This document shows positions 53,773 to 62,329 of a DNA stretch of 64,000 nt, one piece after another (the stretch's first letter is position 1; the number at the start of each line of letters is the position of its first letter). The stretch is from Methylophilus sp. 5 (GTDB lineage Bacteria > Pseudomonadota > Gammaproteobacteria > Burkholderiales > Methylophilaceae), in the NCBI RefSeq assembly GCF_000515275.1, contig NZ_KI911560.1:372001-436000 (forward strand), read 5' to 3'. Position numbers and translations under genes: made by a program. The notes under the pieces are model-generated. The model was not told where the DNA came from. It saw nothing but the letters and a program-made list of their open reading frames with translations, and made no database searches.

Positions 53773-54380
53773 GGCATGCCTCTCGGGTTGCCCGGCATCG
53801 CAGGCCAGCCACTCGGCTGCTCTTCGGCTTTAATCTGCTCATCTTCATATTGCTGCGGGCCAGACATGCCATGCGTGGTGGGTGCTAATCGCAATGCCAG
53901 GTGATAGTTGTATTTTGCCTCAGACCAATAGGGGTCTATGCGCAACGCTTTCTGGTAACTTTCTTTGGCCAACGCCACCAACGGCCCGGCTTCATCCCAG
54001 GCGGGCAAGCCACGTTGCTCCAATAAGCGAATCGCCGTGCGTAAATACACATTGCCAGAATTAAAATAGACCTGCTTGCGTAGCGGATTGTCGTCTGACA
54101 ACTGACTAATCAATATTGCATACTGCGTTAAGGCCAGGTCTGACTTGAGCTGACGGTCATAAAATACCGCATTGGCAAACAGCGCTTGTGGCGTCTGGTT
54201 GGCGCCTAAGAATGTGTGCTCTACCAGCACATGCGGCGCCAAACTATGCCGATACACGGCCGATTGATAAAGGCTGACAGCCTGTTTGAGCAGCATGGCG
54301 ACCGCTAGCAATGCGAGCAGCACGGCCCATGGCCAGCCTCGACGCATCATCGTGGTTAAGGGAATCTTCAGGCTTGCCAT
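53769..54380 (-). CDS. mxaK: MxaK
   Basis: 203 residues starting at ATG 54380, which overlaps the mxaC end by 13 bases and has GGAGC upstream. One membrane helix (about 15-35) then a soluble helical part with a TPR-like pattern (NSGNVYLRTAIRLLEQRG, then YQKALRIDPYWSEAKYNYHL). The C-terminus is Pro/Gly-rich. In other methylotrophs MxaK is needed for calcium insertion into the dehydrogenase. Confidence 0.85.
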   Translation of the reverse strand: MASLKIPLTTMMRRGWPWAVLLALLAVAMLLKQAVSLYQSAVYRHSLAPHVLVEHTFLGANQTPQALFANAVFYDRQLKSDLALTQYAILISQLSDDNPLRKQVYFNSGNVYLRTAIRLLEQRGLPAWDEAGPLVALAKESYQKALRIDPYWSEAKYNYHLALRLAPTTHGMSGPQQYEDEQIKAEEQPSGWPAMPGNPRGMP

Positions 54381-55399
54381 TGTTTGAGCTCCAGTTGCAC
54401 CATGCCCGCCAACATGAACGCCGCCAGCCATGCCAGCCAATAGGCGTATTGACTTAAATCCTGTCGTGAAACCGGCTCAAGATAGCGCGTGGGTTTATTT
54501 TTTAATTTAGCAATATCGCGCACGGCGGCCTTCACCGCTTGCGGGTTTTCAGCCTCATACATGCGATAAGGCACATTCAGGGTCTGAAAGTACTCATGCA
54601 ATGCCACTTCTGGGTAGGCATCAATATTTTCACCGTCGGCCAGGTTCTGCTTAAGGCTCACTCCATTGGCAGAGCGCAGATAGATCCAGTACAACGCAGC
54701 CTTTTGGCGCATAAACATGGCGCGCAACATGTCCTGTGTTTTGCCATCGAGGTGAGCGCCGCCATCCGACACCAGCACAATGGCGCGCGCGCCCGTCACC
54801 GGCTGGTCGGCAAAATAATCCAGTGCCATGCCAACCCCGCGCGCCACTGCTGTAAAGCCCATGCCGCCCGCCTCAGTGGCGTCCAGCGCGGCCTGCACGT
54901 AAACGCGGTCATTACCCAATGGCGCGGCCAAAATGGGCGAGGTACTAAAGGTCACCATGCCCATCAAATCATCGCGCCCCTGGGTCACCAATGACTTCAG
55001 CACCTCTCGTGCCACCTGCATTTTTGGCTGTCGTGTCTGCGCATCCCCCTTGCTCACAAATGGCTCATTCATGCTGGCGCTGCGGTCGAGCACAATCATG
55101 ACATGGGCGCCGCGACCAACCTTCTCCACCATTTGCGCGTACAAAAACGGCTTTGCCAACGCAACGCTCAAAGCCACAATCAGCAGACTCAGGGCAATTT
55201 TCCAGGTGCGTTCCAGCCAGACTGACAGCGGGTCTTGCGGCAAGCCCTGCAAGGCCGGGTGTAACAAGTACTGTTGCCCGCGCAACACCCAGGGCAATAA
55301 TGCCAACGGCAATAGCAACAACGGCCAGCCTTGGCTGATGCCCCAATAAGTACCCAGGCCGGTGGCTGATGAAAGGGATTGCCCCCACGCTGACCACAT
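54368..55399 (-). CDS. mxaC: MxaC, von Willebrand factor A membrane protein
   Basis: 343 residues. Membrane segments near the N-terminus (about 18-35 and 55-75) and C-terminus flank a VWA domain with intact MIDAS motif DRSAS in HVMIVLDRSASMNEP and a VLVSDGGAHLDG block. It belongs to the BatA-like VWA proteins. Member of the R-S-A-C-K-L group. It lies two bases from mxaA, and its end overlaps mxaK. Confidence 0.85.
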   Translation of the reverse strand: MWSAWGQSLSSATGLGTYWGISQGWPLLLLPLALLPWVLRGQQYLLHPALQGLPQDPLSVWLERTWKIALSLLIVALSVALAKPFLYAQMVEKVGRGAHVMIVLDRSASMNEPFVSKGDAQTRQPKMQVAREVLKSLVTQGRDDLMGMVTFSTSPILAAPLGNDRVYVQAALDATEAGGMGFTAVARGVGMALDYFADQPVTGARAIVLVSDGGAHLDGKTQDMLRAMFMRQKAALYWIYLRSANGVSLKQNLADGENIDAYPEVALHEYFQTLNVPYRMYEAENPQAVKAAVRDIAKLKNKPTRYLEPVSRQDLSQYAYWLAWLAAFMLAGMVQLELKQWQA

Positions 55400-55401
55400 G
55401 G

Positions 55402-56298
55402 TTAAGCAAGCTCCAACTGACTCAATTGTTTGGCCAATTGCCTGAGAGAGACCAGTGACAGCGTCGCTGGTTGTCCGGCAAAGAAAACCTGTTGCACCTC
55501 ACCGTAAAACGACTCTAATGCTGGCTGATAAGGCCACAGGGCTTGCGTAGCAAAGAGTAAGCGCGGCAAGTTTTCAGCGGTGACCGCATGGCCTGCAAAC
55601 TGGTCCATGGCATGTACAATCAGGCGCATGGCCTGCAAACTTGCCGCAGGTTGTGCCGCATCCAGCGTGCGCATCGCCCGCCAGGCCAGGCGAAAAGGCA
55701 TGCGTTTTTCTTGTGGCAGCTGAATCCAGCCCGCCACCCAAGCCAGATAAGCCAAAGCCAGCAACAGCAAACCAACCCAGCCAGCCAGTGACCATAATTG
55801 TGGCGCCAGCGGCCAAGCAGGCATGGCTACATCCGGGTAGAGCTGCACATGCGCTTGATCAATGCGCGCAGGCAACAGGCTGGATACAATCACTTTGTCG
55901 GCAGGCACATCCACCGTCAGCTGTTGCTGGTCATGTTTAAACACCAGATGCAGCTGTTTAAGCGGCATGATTTTGACGCTGTCGCCTGCGACAAAAATCT
56001 GCCAGTCGATGTCTAGCCGGACCAAACGCTCGCCATTGACGTCTTCGCTGGTCCAATGCGCTTCACGCAGCTCGATGGCCTCATTTTGTGCCGGGGCGGG
56101 CAAACTAGCAGGGTCCAGCTCAAAGCCTGGTGGCACATGTACGGTCACATGCTGTTTGGCAATGCTACCCAGGGTGTAATCCACCTCGCGGGTGACGCTT
56201 TCAGCGCGAACATGCTCGGCAGTGGCCGCCATGGCCGATGCGCTCAATCCCCCACACACTAATAGTGTGTGCAACAAAACGTTCACTAGCGCCGTCAT
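55402..56298 (-). CDS. mxaA: MxaA
   Basis: 298 residues from ATG 56298, which overlaps the mxaS stop by four bases (ATGA). A signal peptide is followed by a beta-rich domain (VTREVDYTLGSIAKQHVTVH, then ERLVRLDIDWQIFVAGD), a membrane helix (LWSLAGWVGLLLLALAYLAW) and a cytoplasmic C-terminal part. MxaA is required for calcium insertion into methanol dehydrogenase. Confidence 0.85.
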   Translation of the reverse strand: MTALVNVLLHTLLVCGGLSASAMAATAEHVRAESVTREVDYTLGSIAKQHVTVHVPPGFELDPASLPAPAQNEAIELREAHWTSEDVNGERLVRLDIDWQIFVAGDSVKIMPLKQLHLVFKHDQQQLTVDVPADKVIVSSLLPARIDQAHVQLYPDVAMPAWPLAPQLWSLAGWVGLLLLALAYLAWVAGWIQLPQEKRMPFRLAWRAMRTLDAAQPAASLQAMRLIVHAMDQFAGHAVTAENLPRLLFATQALWPYQPALESFYGEVQQVFFAGQPATLSLVSLRQLAKQLSQLELA

Positions 56299-57227
56299 GC
56301 CATTGTCTCCATCAAATGTCGGCTGACCGTTTCGGCACGCCAGTCCGGGCCTAACCACAAGGGCGCACGCGTCCCGGCGTTCACTAGCAAAGCATTCAAG
56401 GCCTGTTGCTGTTGTTGGGCATGGGCCTGAATGCGTTGATGCAAGCCGCGACGCAACATCCAGCTACGCTCCGCGCCGCTTTCCATGTCGCGAAACCTGG
56501 CCCAGCCAAAGGCAGGCAAGTCTTGCATAGCGGCGCGGTCGCGCAATACCACCGGCACCACATCGTGTGGTTGTGCGGCTTTGAGTGTGTGTTGCAACAA
56601 GGCTTCTGGCCAGTAAAAGTCAGAGATCAAAAACACCAGTGCCCGCTGTGCGCCGATAGACTCAATCGCGGCAGGTATCGCCGTCGCGCCTTGCCCTTGT
56701 TGCTGACCTTGCGCCAAGGCCTGCTGCCAATAAGCACCCAATTGCTGCGACACTTGCTGCGCAGTGCCAGGTTGCACACTGGGCATTCTCAATAAACTTG
56801 CCTGCTCTCTATCATTGGCGGCGCGCAAACCGAACGCGTCACCTTGCCGCGTCACTGACCAGGCGAGTGAGGCCACAAACTCGGTGATTTGCTGGCGCAT
56901 ACTATTTGCGGCTTGCGCGGTGGCAGGCTGAAAAAACAATGAACTGGAGACATCGAGCACGGCATAGACGTGAATCGCGGCACGCTCTAAATAGGTTCTG
57001 ACCAGCCACTGCCTGGGCACACTGCGTACGCTGGCACGAATATCAATCCGCTTCGGGTCGGGGCAGGCCAGCAATGAAGAAAATCCGGCAAAATCGCTGC
57101 CATTGCCATGATGCGCAGTGAGGGTAGCCCCGGCATGGTAGGTGCGGGCACGCCAGTGAATATTGTAAAAAAACTGGCGCGGCTCAAATGGCAGCGTTTG
57201 CTGCAATAAATTGCTAGAAACCATCAC
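56295..57227 (-). CDS. mxaS: MxaS, DUF58 protein
   Basis: 310 residues. DUF58 family with a VWA-like fold: KRIDIRASVRSVPRQWLVRT, YAVLDVSSSLFF (MIDAS-like DVSSS) and ALVFLISDFYWPEALL. Next to the MoxR ATPase mxaR (stop of mxaR is 12 bases upstream), the standard MoxR-DUF58-VWA cluster layout. Predicted cytoplasmic partner of MxaR in activating the dehydrogenase maturation machinery. Confidence 0.85.
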   Translation of the reverse strand: MMVSSNLLQQTLPFEPRQFFYNIHWRARTYHAGATLTAHHGNGSDFAGFSSLLACPDPKRIDIRASVRSVPRQWLVRTYLERAAIHVYAVLDVSSSLFFQPATAQAANSMRQQITEFVASLAWSVTRQGDAFGLRAANDREQASLLRMPSVQPGTAQQVSQQLGAYWQQALAQGQQQGQGATAIPAAIESIGAQRALVFLISDFYWPEALLQHTLKAAQPHDVVPVVLRDRAAMQDLPAFGWARFRDMESGAERSWMLRRGLHQRIQAHAQQQQQALNALLVNAGTRAPLWLGPDWRAETVSRHLMETMA

Positions 57228-57238
57228 TTAAGCATCCA

Positions 57239-58258
57239 TTAAGGCGCAGAGACCTTATCCAGCACCGCTTGTAGCAACAACGGCGCCAAGCGCGCATGCT
57301 GCAAGGCATAAGCACCATTAAAAAACACGCGGTGCGTTACCACAAATGGCCACACCGCACGAATATCGTCCGGCGTTAAATAATCGCGGCCTTCCAGCCA
57401 GGCACGTGTGCGGGCGCTACGCATCAGCATCGCCATGCCACGCGGGCTGGCCCCACCGGCCAACAAACGGCTCATATCTACGTCTGGCAGCACAATCCCT
57501 GCCGCCAGCGGGTCTTTGAGGCAACGCCATAGCTCTACTGCATAGTCTTGCAAGGCTAGCTCTGCGCGCACCGTAATTTGCACCGTCGCCGCCACTGCAT
57601 TGAGCTGGTCATAAGGGGTCAGCCCGGCAGGCAACTCGCCAATCAGGGCATCCACATCGTAAAAGCGCGTATCAAACATCAGTGCGCGTTGCAGATCACG
57701 CGCGTCCGGCGCCTGAATCGAAATTTCCATTAAAAAGCGGTCTCGTGCCGCTGCTGGAATTTCAAACGTTTCCTCACGCTCCAGGCGGTTTCTATCTGCA
57801 AACACGGTCAAATGCGGAAAATGATATTCACGGTTAAACGCATTGACTGAGCGCTCGGCCATCAAGCGCAAAAACAAAGCATGTGCTTGTGGCCTGGCAC
57901 GGTTAATTTCGTTAAAAAAGAACACTGCCAGTGCCTCATCATGCTGCAACAAAGGGCCAGGTTTAACGGCGGCCTGCCCTTGCTCGTTGATATAGGCATG
58001 ATAAAGAAAGTCACTCGGCATCAGGTCAATGGCACCTTCAATACGCTGGTAGCCACCACCCAACAGTTGCGCCGCTGCACGCAACAACGTGGTTTTGCCA
58101 ACGCCAACATCGCCTTCGAGCAGCACGTGGCCGCGCGAAAAAATGGCCATCGTGAGTGCTCTCACCTGCTCGGGCATGCCGAGCACGACCTGGTTTAAGG
58201 CCTGCTCAAACGCCAGCGCGCGCTCACGCCACACCGACAACTCTATTTGTTTTTGCAT
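57239..58258 (-). CDS. mxaR: MxaR, MoxR-family AAA+ ATPase
   Basis: 339 residues. Walker A GDVGVGKTTLL; Walker B reads VFFFNEINRARP, with Asn where MoxR proteins usually have Asp; sensor 1/2 blocks include TVFADRNRLEREETFEIP and AARDRFLMEISI; then a lid domain ending SPRGMAMLMRSARTRAWL. It is the first gene of the R-S-A-C-K-L-D group, 129 bases after mxaI with two hairpins between. MoxR ATPases act as chaperone-like factors with VWA proteins to load cofactors. Confidence 0.9.
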   Translation of the reverse strand: MQKQIELSVWRERALAFEQALNQVVLGMPEQVRALTMAIFSRGHVLLEGDVGVGKTTLLRAAAQLLGGGYQRIEGAIDLMPSDFLYHAYINEQGQAAVKPGPLLQHDEALAVFFFNEINRARPQAHALFLRLMAERSVNAFNREYHFPHLTVFADRNRLEREETFEIPAAARDRFLMEISIQAPDARDLQRALMFDTRFYDVDALIGELPAGLTPYDQLNAVAATVQITVRAELALQDYAVELWRCLKDPLAAGIVLPDVDMSRLLAGGASPRGMAMLMRSARTRAWLEGRDYLTPDDIRAVWPFVVTHRVFFNGAYALQHARLAPLLLQAVLDKVSAP

Positions 58259-58293
58259 ACACTATCCATGATTCAGAATGAAGCAAGCCACTA

Positions 58294-58311
58294 CCGACTG
58301 TTCACAGTCGG
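58294..58311 (-). repeat. hairpin upstream of mxaR
   Basis: CCGACTG-TTCA-CAGTCGG, perfect 7-bp stem with a 4-base loop in the mxaI-mxaR gap. Confidence 0.6.
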
Positions 58312-58340
58312 CACCGGGTTGCCACATCAACAAGGGAAAT

Positions 58341-58370
58341 GAAACTGACACCGGAAACGATGTCAGTTTC
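58341..58370 (-). terminator. strong hairpin after mxaI, attenuator or processing site
   Basis: Perfect 10-bp arms GAAACTGACA / TGTCAGTTTC around a 10-base loop, 17 bases after the mxaI stop. The sequence beyond the stem has no U-run, so partial termination or protection of the mxaFJGI message is more likely than full termination. Confidence 0.55.
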
Positions 58371-58386
58371 CTGGGGGGAATTAAGA

Positions 58387-58662
58387 TTACTTCACGTCAA
58401 ACACGAAATTGCCGTTGGATTTTGCATTCGCAATACGTTTTGCATTGCGTGCGTCCATCGCTTTAATGGACTCCTCTTGCTTGTTGAGTTCTACCGGATC
58501 ATGTTTTGGGTCATATTTGGAACCCGCAATTTTTTCCGGATAGCCGGGTTTGGCTTCCCAGCAGTTACCTGGCTCTTTACAGTTTTGACCGTCGTAAGCC
58601 AGAGCCTGATTGGACACTGCAAACACACTGGCGACTGCCAGTAATGCCAATACGTGTTTCAT
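58387..58662 (-). CDS. mxaI: MxaI, methanol dehydrogenase small subunit
   Basis: 91 residues from ATG 58662, with AAGGAG six bases upstream (five extra codons are open before it). Signal peptide MKHVLALLAVASVFAVSNQA, then the mature small subunit begins YDGQNCKEPGNCWEAKPGYP with two conserved cysteines, followed by a Lys-rich helix (NAKRIANAKSNGNF). MxaI is needed for the alpha2beta2 enzyme and is found only with MxaF-type (not XoxF-type) dehydrogenases. Gap of 83 bases to mxaG. Confidence 0.95.
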   Translation of the reverse strand: MKHVLALLAVASVFAVSNQALAYDGQNCKEPGNCWEAKPGYPEKIAGSKYDPKHDPVELNKQEESIKAMDARNAKRIANAKSNGNFVFDVK

Positions 58663-58745
58663 CACTTTCTCCTTCATTCCACATTAGCTGGTGTATTGTT
58701 TTCAATTAACGGATTGCCCACCAGCCTAACAATCCGATAATGGGA

Positions 58746-59351
58746 TTAACCGTGTGGCGCAGCGCCACCGTTTTTGAGGTTTTCTTCGGCCTGATGACGA
58801 ATCCAGGCAATCACATGCAAAATTTCGTCCACGGTCATACGGCCTTGTTGCGGGCCCATCATGCCGGCAGCACCGCCATAAATGGTTTCAAAAATGCCTT
58901 TATCGGTCTCGTTTTTAGGGTAGGTCCAATAATCATCCGCCAGCGCAGGGCCTAGCTTGCCTTCGGCCAGATGGCCATGACAACCGGAACACGCAGTCGA
59001 GAAAATCGTATAGCCTTTTTTGATTTCCGCATCGTTGCCTTTGTATGGATTTTCACCGGTGGCCATAAAGTGCTTCGCTTCCGGCGTAAAGGTTTCGCCT
59101 TCCATCGGCGCCAGGTCCAGCACATCGCCCGACAGCGTGCCGCGGAACTCGATTGCCGGGCCGTCTTTCAGCGCCAGCTGCGCCGGTGCCTGCTTGGCAG
59201 CGCCATCGGCGTTAGCAGCAGACTCATCTTTGGCACAGGCCACCGTCAGAAAAGCCGCCATCACCAGGCTAGAGACGCCCAAAGCCATGGCAAGTTGTTG
59301 TTTCAGGCGGCGCGATTGCGGTTGTTGAGATTCTTTCAATTCAAACTCCAA
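58746..59351 (-). CDS. mxaG: MxaG, cytochrome cL
   Basis: 201 residues. The N-terminal signal/anchor (LAMALGVSSLVMAAFLTVAC) is followed by a single class I c-type heme site CSGCHGHLAEGKLGP and distal Met in GMMGPQQGRM. MxaG accepts electrons from methanol dehydrogenase in the periplasm. It follows mxaJ directly (eight bases). An Ala-Cys at the signal end (TVACAK) might also make it a lipoprotein, which is unusual for cytochrome cL. Confidence 0.93.
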   Translation of the reverse strand: MEFELKESQQPQSRRLKQQLAMALGVSSLVMAAFLTVACAKDESAANADGAAKQAPAQLALKDGPAIEFRGTLSGDVLDLAPMEGETFTPEAKHFMATGENPYKGNDAEIKKGYTIFSTACSGCHGHLAEGKLGPALADDYWTYPKNETDKGIFETIYGGAAGMMGPQQGRMTVDEILHVIAWIRHQAEENLKNGGAAPHG

Positions 59352-59359
59352 ACACTTGA

Positions 59360-60202
59360 TTAATTAAGAGGAAGCAAAGGGATGCCTTCATCCTTGAGGA
59401 TGGCAGTAATTTCAGCCCCGTTTGCATCAATGACACGATTCAGCGCCTCTACCAACTCAGGGCGTTGCTTGTTCACCCCCATCACCACGTTGTAATGCAT
59501 GGGGATTTTTTCGCCATTGGTTTTTTGTGCGTTGTCTTCTACGATCACTGTTTTGAGCGGCACTTCAGATGCACGCACATAGCGCGCTGCTTCTGGTGCC
59601 CATAACATCGCCATGTGCAAATGCATATTGGCCACATCGTTTACTAGGCGAGAAGGCTCGACATGGACGTAACGGTTACGGGTAGATTGAAAATTCTGGA
59701 TTTCAGTAAAGTAATCAAACATGTCGTCAAAGCGATTAATTTGCAGCAACATGTTTTTGCCCGGGCTGTCCGGCATCACACCAATGCGGAAATTCTTTTC
59801 TTTCAGATAAGGATGATCCCAGGCGGTCACATCAATCTCACGGTCCTGGCGGGTGATAAACACATAGGCAGAACGATAATAAGGTTTGGTTGCCAACACG
59901 CGTGGATCATGGGGGTCTGTGCCGATGAGCACATCGCACTTACCTTCTTCCATGTCTTTTTGCAGCGTGAGCGGATTGGTCCACCAGAAGTAATTGACAG
60001 GCATATTCAAGGCCTGGCCAATCACCGTTGCAATCTTGTTTTCAAAGCCTTGTTTTTGGTCATTTGAAAACGGCAGCTCGGATTTACCGGCACAAATATT
60101 CAGTGTATTGGCCGCCAGCGCAGGCAAGGCTAAAACGCTGAGCGCCACGGATAAACACAGGGTTAACCACGTACGACGATTTTCTTTCACTTCAGGAAAC
60201 AT
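59360..60202 (-). CDS. mxaJ: MxaJ, periplasmic binding-like protein
   Basis: 280 residues from ATG 60202 (the frame opens 23 codons earlier). Signal peptide (TWLTLCLSVALSVLALPALA) followed by a family-3 solute-binding-like fold: LNICAGKSELPFSNDQKQGF, EEGKCDVLIGTDPHDPRVLA and FRIGVMPDSPGKNML. MxaJ is required for methanol dehydrogenase assembly. Located between mxaF and mxaG, with a GC-rich hairpin region just before it. Confidence 0.93.
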   Translation of the reverse strand: MFPEVKENRRTWLTLCLSVALSVLALPALAANTLNICAGKSELPFSNDQKQGFENKIATVIGQALNMPVNYFWWTNPLTLQKDMEEGKCDVLIGTDPHDPRVLATKPYYRSAYVFITRQDREIDVTAWDHPYLKEKNFRIGVMPDSPGKNMLLQINRFDDMFDYFTEIQNFQSTRNRYVHVEPSRLVNDVANMHLHMAMLWAPEAARYVRASEVPLKTVIVEDNAQKTNGEKIPMHYNVVMGVNKQRPELVEALNRVIDANGAEITAILKDEGIPLLPLN

Positions 60203-60228
60203 TTGCTCTCTTCTCCGTGCTAGAGAAC

Positions 60229-60266
60229 AGGATGACCGACCATCCTTGCGGTTGACGGCCATCCTG
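60229..60266 (-). repeat. hairpins in the mxaF-mxaJ gap
   Basis: AGGATG-ACCGAC-CATCCT (60229-60246), and a second partner CATCCTG at 60260-60266 that could pair alternatively. Possible mRNA stability element at the end of mxaF. Confidence 0.45.
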
Positions 60267-60298
60267 GTCACTTACATCAACAGGTTCACTGCATGAAA

Positions 60299-62095
60299 TT
60301 ACAGGCTGAACACCATCAGGCCACCGCCCATTTGTGTGTGGTTTTGCAGTTCTTTGAACGCACCAACCGCACCCAAACCAGCACTTGGGTCTGTCAGGTC
60401 AAACACCAGACCAACACCAGGCCAGCCTCCTACACCGTACATGCTGCCAACGTACTGCTTACCTTTGAAGGAGTAAGTCATTGGAGATCCGATACCACCG
60501 GAAGGCATCTTGAAGTTCCACAACTCTTTACCGTCTTTGTTATCCAAAGCCTTCAGGTAACCGTCAAGCGTTGCATACCAAACCAGGCCACCTTTGGTGT
60601 ACAAAGTACCGCCCCAAGCCGCGAATTTCTCCCACTTGGTCCATTTTGCTTTACCAGTGGTCAGGTCAAATGCACGAATCTGACCCATTTCTTTCTTGGT
60701 TGGGCCGTTAGGGCCAGGGTACATCGCCAATGTTGCGCCAACGAAGAACTGACCAGCACGGTATGGCAGCATGAACGGCTCCCAATCCATACAAATGTGG
60801 TTCAGGCCAGCATACAAAGTACGGCTTTCAGGATCGTAAGAATCAACGCCCTGGTTGTGGAAGCCCATCGCTGATGGACAAATGTTGGTACCTTTATGGT
60901 CCATACGGGTTGCAAACTCTGGATCACGTACTGGTGTACCGGTTTTCAGGTCCACTTTTTTGAATACGTTAACCGCTGGGTCCACTTTTTCAGCCACCAC
61001 CAGGTTGCCGTTTTCACGGTTCAGGGTGTACAAGATACCGTTACGGTCGATATGGCTCAGCAATGGCGTCATTTTGCCGTTGACTGGCTGGTCGGTCAGT
61101 ACCATCTGGTTCACACCAGCAAAGTCCCACTCGTCATGCGGCGTCTTTTGGTAGCCCCATTTCGCCATCCCTGTATCCAGGTCACGACCCCAAATGGTCA
61201 TGGTCCATTTGTTGTCACCAGGACGCATGGTTTCGTTCCATGGTGCAGGGTTACCTGAACCGTAGTAGAACAGGTTCAATTTAGGATCGTATGCGTACCA
61301 ACCCCAGTTTGTACCGCCACCAATTTTCCAGGCATCGCCTTCCCAGGTTTTTGTACCCAGGCCGAATTGACCATAGTGTGGATTGTCTTTGTTGAAGTCT
61401 TTAGACAGACGCACAGAGTCATCAGAGCCCGTAGCAAATGCACGCCATTTCAATTCACCTGTTTTCAGGTCGAATGCGTTCACAGCACCACGTACACCCA
61501 GCTCAGCACCAGAACACCCCATCAACACGGTATCTTTCGCCACAAAAGGCGCTTGTGTCAGTGTTGAACCCACTTTTGGATCACACACTTCTACTTCCCA
61601 GTTGATTTTGCCGGTTTTGGCATCCAACGCCAGCAAGTGACCATTGGCTTGTTTTTTAACAATTTGACCCGCACCGTAAGCTAAACCACGGTCAACCACG
61701 TCACAGCACATTACTGCCTTGGTTGAAGCATCTTGCTTAGGTTTGTGTTGCCAAACAATTTTGCCTGGATCGTTAAGATTCAGAGCATAAGTGTTGTTTG
61801 GGAACGCAGAGTGGACATACATCATGTCACCAATGACTAATGGCGCACCTTCGTGACCATTCAATACACCGGTAGAAAATGACCAGGCCGCTTTTACGTT
61901 TTTAACGTTGGATTTGTTAATTTGTGCCAGTGGGCTATTGTGCTGGCTGTAATAGCCACCCGTTGCGATTGGCCAAGCACCGGCGGTATTCACCTGCTTG
62001 TCCAAGTCCGCATCTGCCATGGCTAAGCCAGAAAAACTTGCAAACAAGCCTCCGACCAAAGCACCAAGAATGGCGCTAGATGATGTTACTTTCAT
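60299..62095 (-). CDS. mxaF: MxaF, methanol dehydrogenase large subunit (calcium type)
   Basis: 598 residues from ATG 62095 with AGGAG six bases upstream; a signal peptide ends near residue 27. The vicinal cysteine pair Cys130-Cys131 (VMCCDVV) is the one that forms the disulfide over PQQ. The catalytic Asp is 324 in [11 protein letters not shown], and the residue two positions on is Ala326. XoxF enzymes have Asp there to bind a lanthanide, so this is the calcium enzyme, as confirmed by the linked mxaI. Tryptophan-docking propeller repeats ([17 protein letters not shown] and others) run throughout. It oxidises methanol to formaldehyde in the periplasm and passes electrons to MxaG. Confidence 0.97.
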   Translation of the reverse strand: MKVTSSSAILGALVGGLFASFSGLAMADADLDKQVNTAGAWPIATGGYYSQHNSPLAQINKSNVKNVKAAWSFSTGVLNGHEGAPLVIGDMMYVHSAFPNNTYALNLNDPGKIVWQHKPKQDASTKAVMCCDVVDRGLAYGAGQIVKKQANGHLLALDAKTGKINWEVEVCDPKVGSTLTQAPFVAKDTVLMGCSGAELGVRGAVNAFDLKTGELKWRAFATGSDDSVRLSKDFNKDNPHYGQFGLGTKTWEGDAWKIGGGTNWGWYAYDPKLNLFYYGSGNPAPWNETMRPGDNKWTMTIWGRDLDTGMAKWGYQKTPHDEWDFAGVNQMVLTDQPVNGKMTPLLSHIDRNGILYTLNRENGNLVVAEKVDPAVNVFKKVDLKTGTPVRDPEFATRMDHKGTNICPSAMGFHNQGVDSYDPESRTLYAGLNHICMDWEPFMLPYRAGQFFVGATLAMYPGPNGPTKKEMGQIRAFDLTTGKAKWTKWEKFAAWGGTLYTKGGLVWYATLDGYLKALDNKDGKELWNFKMPSGGIGSPMTYSFKGKQYVGSMYGVGGWPGVGLVFDLTDPSAGLGAVGAFKELQNHTQMGGGLMVFSL

Positions 62096-62204
62096 AGGAT
62101 CTCCTAATCTCTCAAGAATGCGTTTTACGTGGTGTCGTGGACATCCCCCCGAATGCCCCACTGCACGACCGAAATTGTTAATAATTTGTAACATTGGTAA
62201 TAGA

Positions 62205-62273
62205 TGAAAGATTCCCTTTCATTGGTTCAAGAATTCATTTGTGCAAACTAGCCAACAACGGGAATCTTTCACG
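62205..62273. promoter_or_regulatory. inverted-repeat operator pair between mxaF and the kinase gene
   Basis: TGAAAGATTCCC (62205-62216) and GGGAATCTTTCA (62260-62271) are perfect 12-bp inverted copies, 43 bases apart. The first is about 110 bases before mxaF; the second is about 60 bases before the divergent kinase gene. The right copy, CGGGAATCTTTCACG, closely matches the element before the 47.6-49 kb kinase operon. I could not place the mxaF -35/-10 with confidence. Confidence 0.65.
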
Positions 62274-62329
62274 TCGTATTGAAAAGGGATGTGGTCTATA
62301 GTGACGCAGGTTTACACAGGGCGGGCGCA

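Noticed and set aside
55065..56262. Alternative frames opposite mxaC and mxaA
   Set aside because: Long overlapping frames on both strands arise from high third-position GC; only the minus-strand proteins match known families and have overlapping start/stop signals.
60299..62194. XoxF (lanthanide-type) assignment of the large dehydrogenase
   Set aside because: The GRDLDTG segment contains two Asp residues and could be mistaken for the lanthanide motif, but the catalytic Asp is in HDEWDFAGV and is followed by Ala at the diagnostic position; mxaI, mxaG and mxaJ are also linked.
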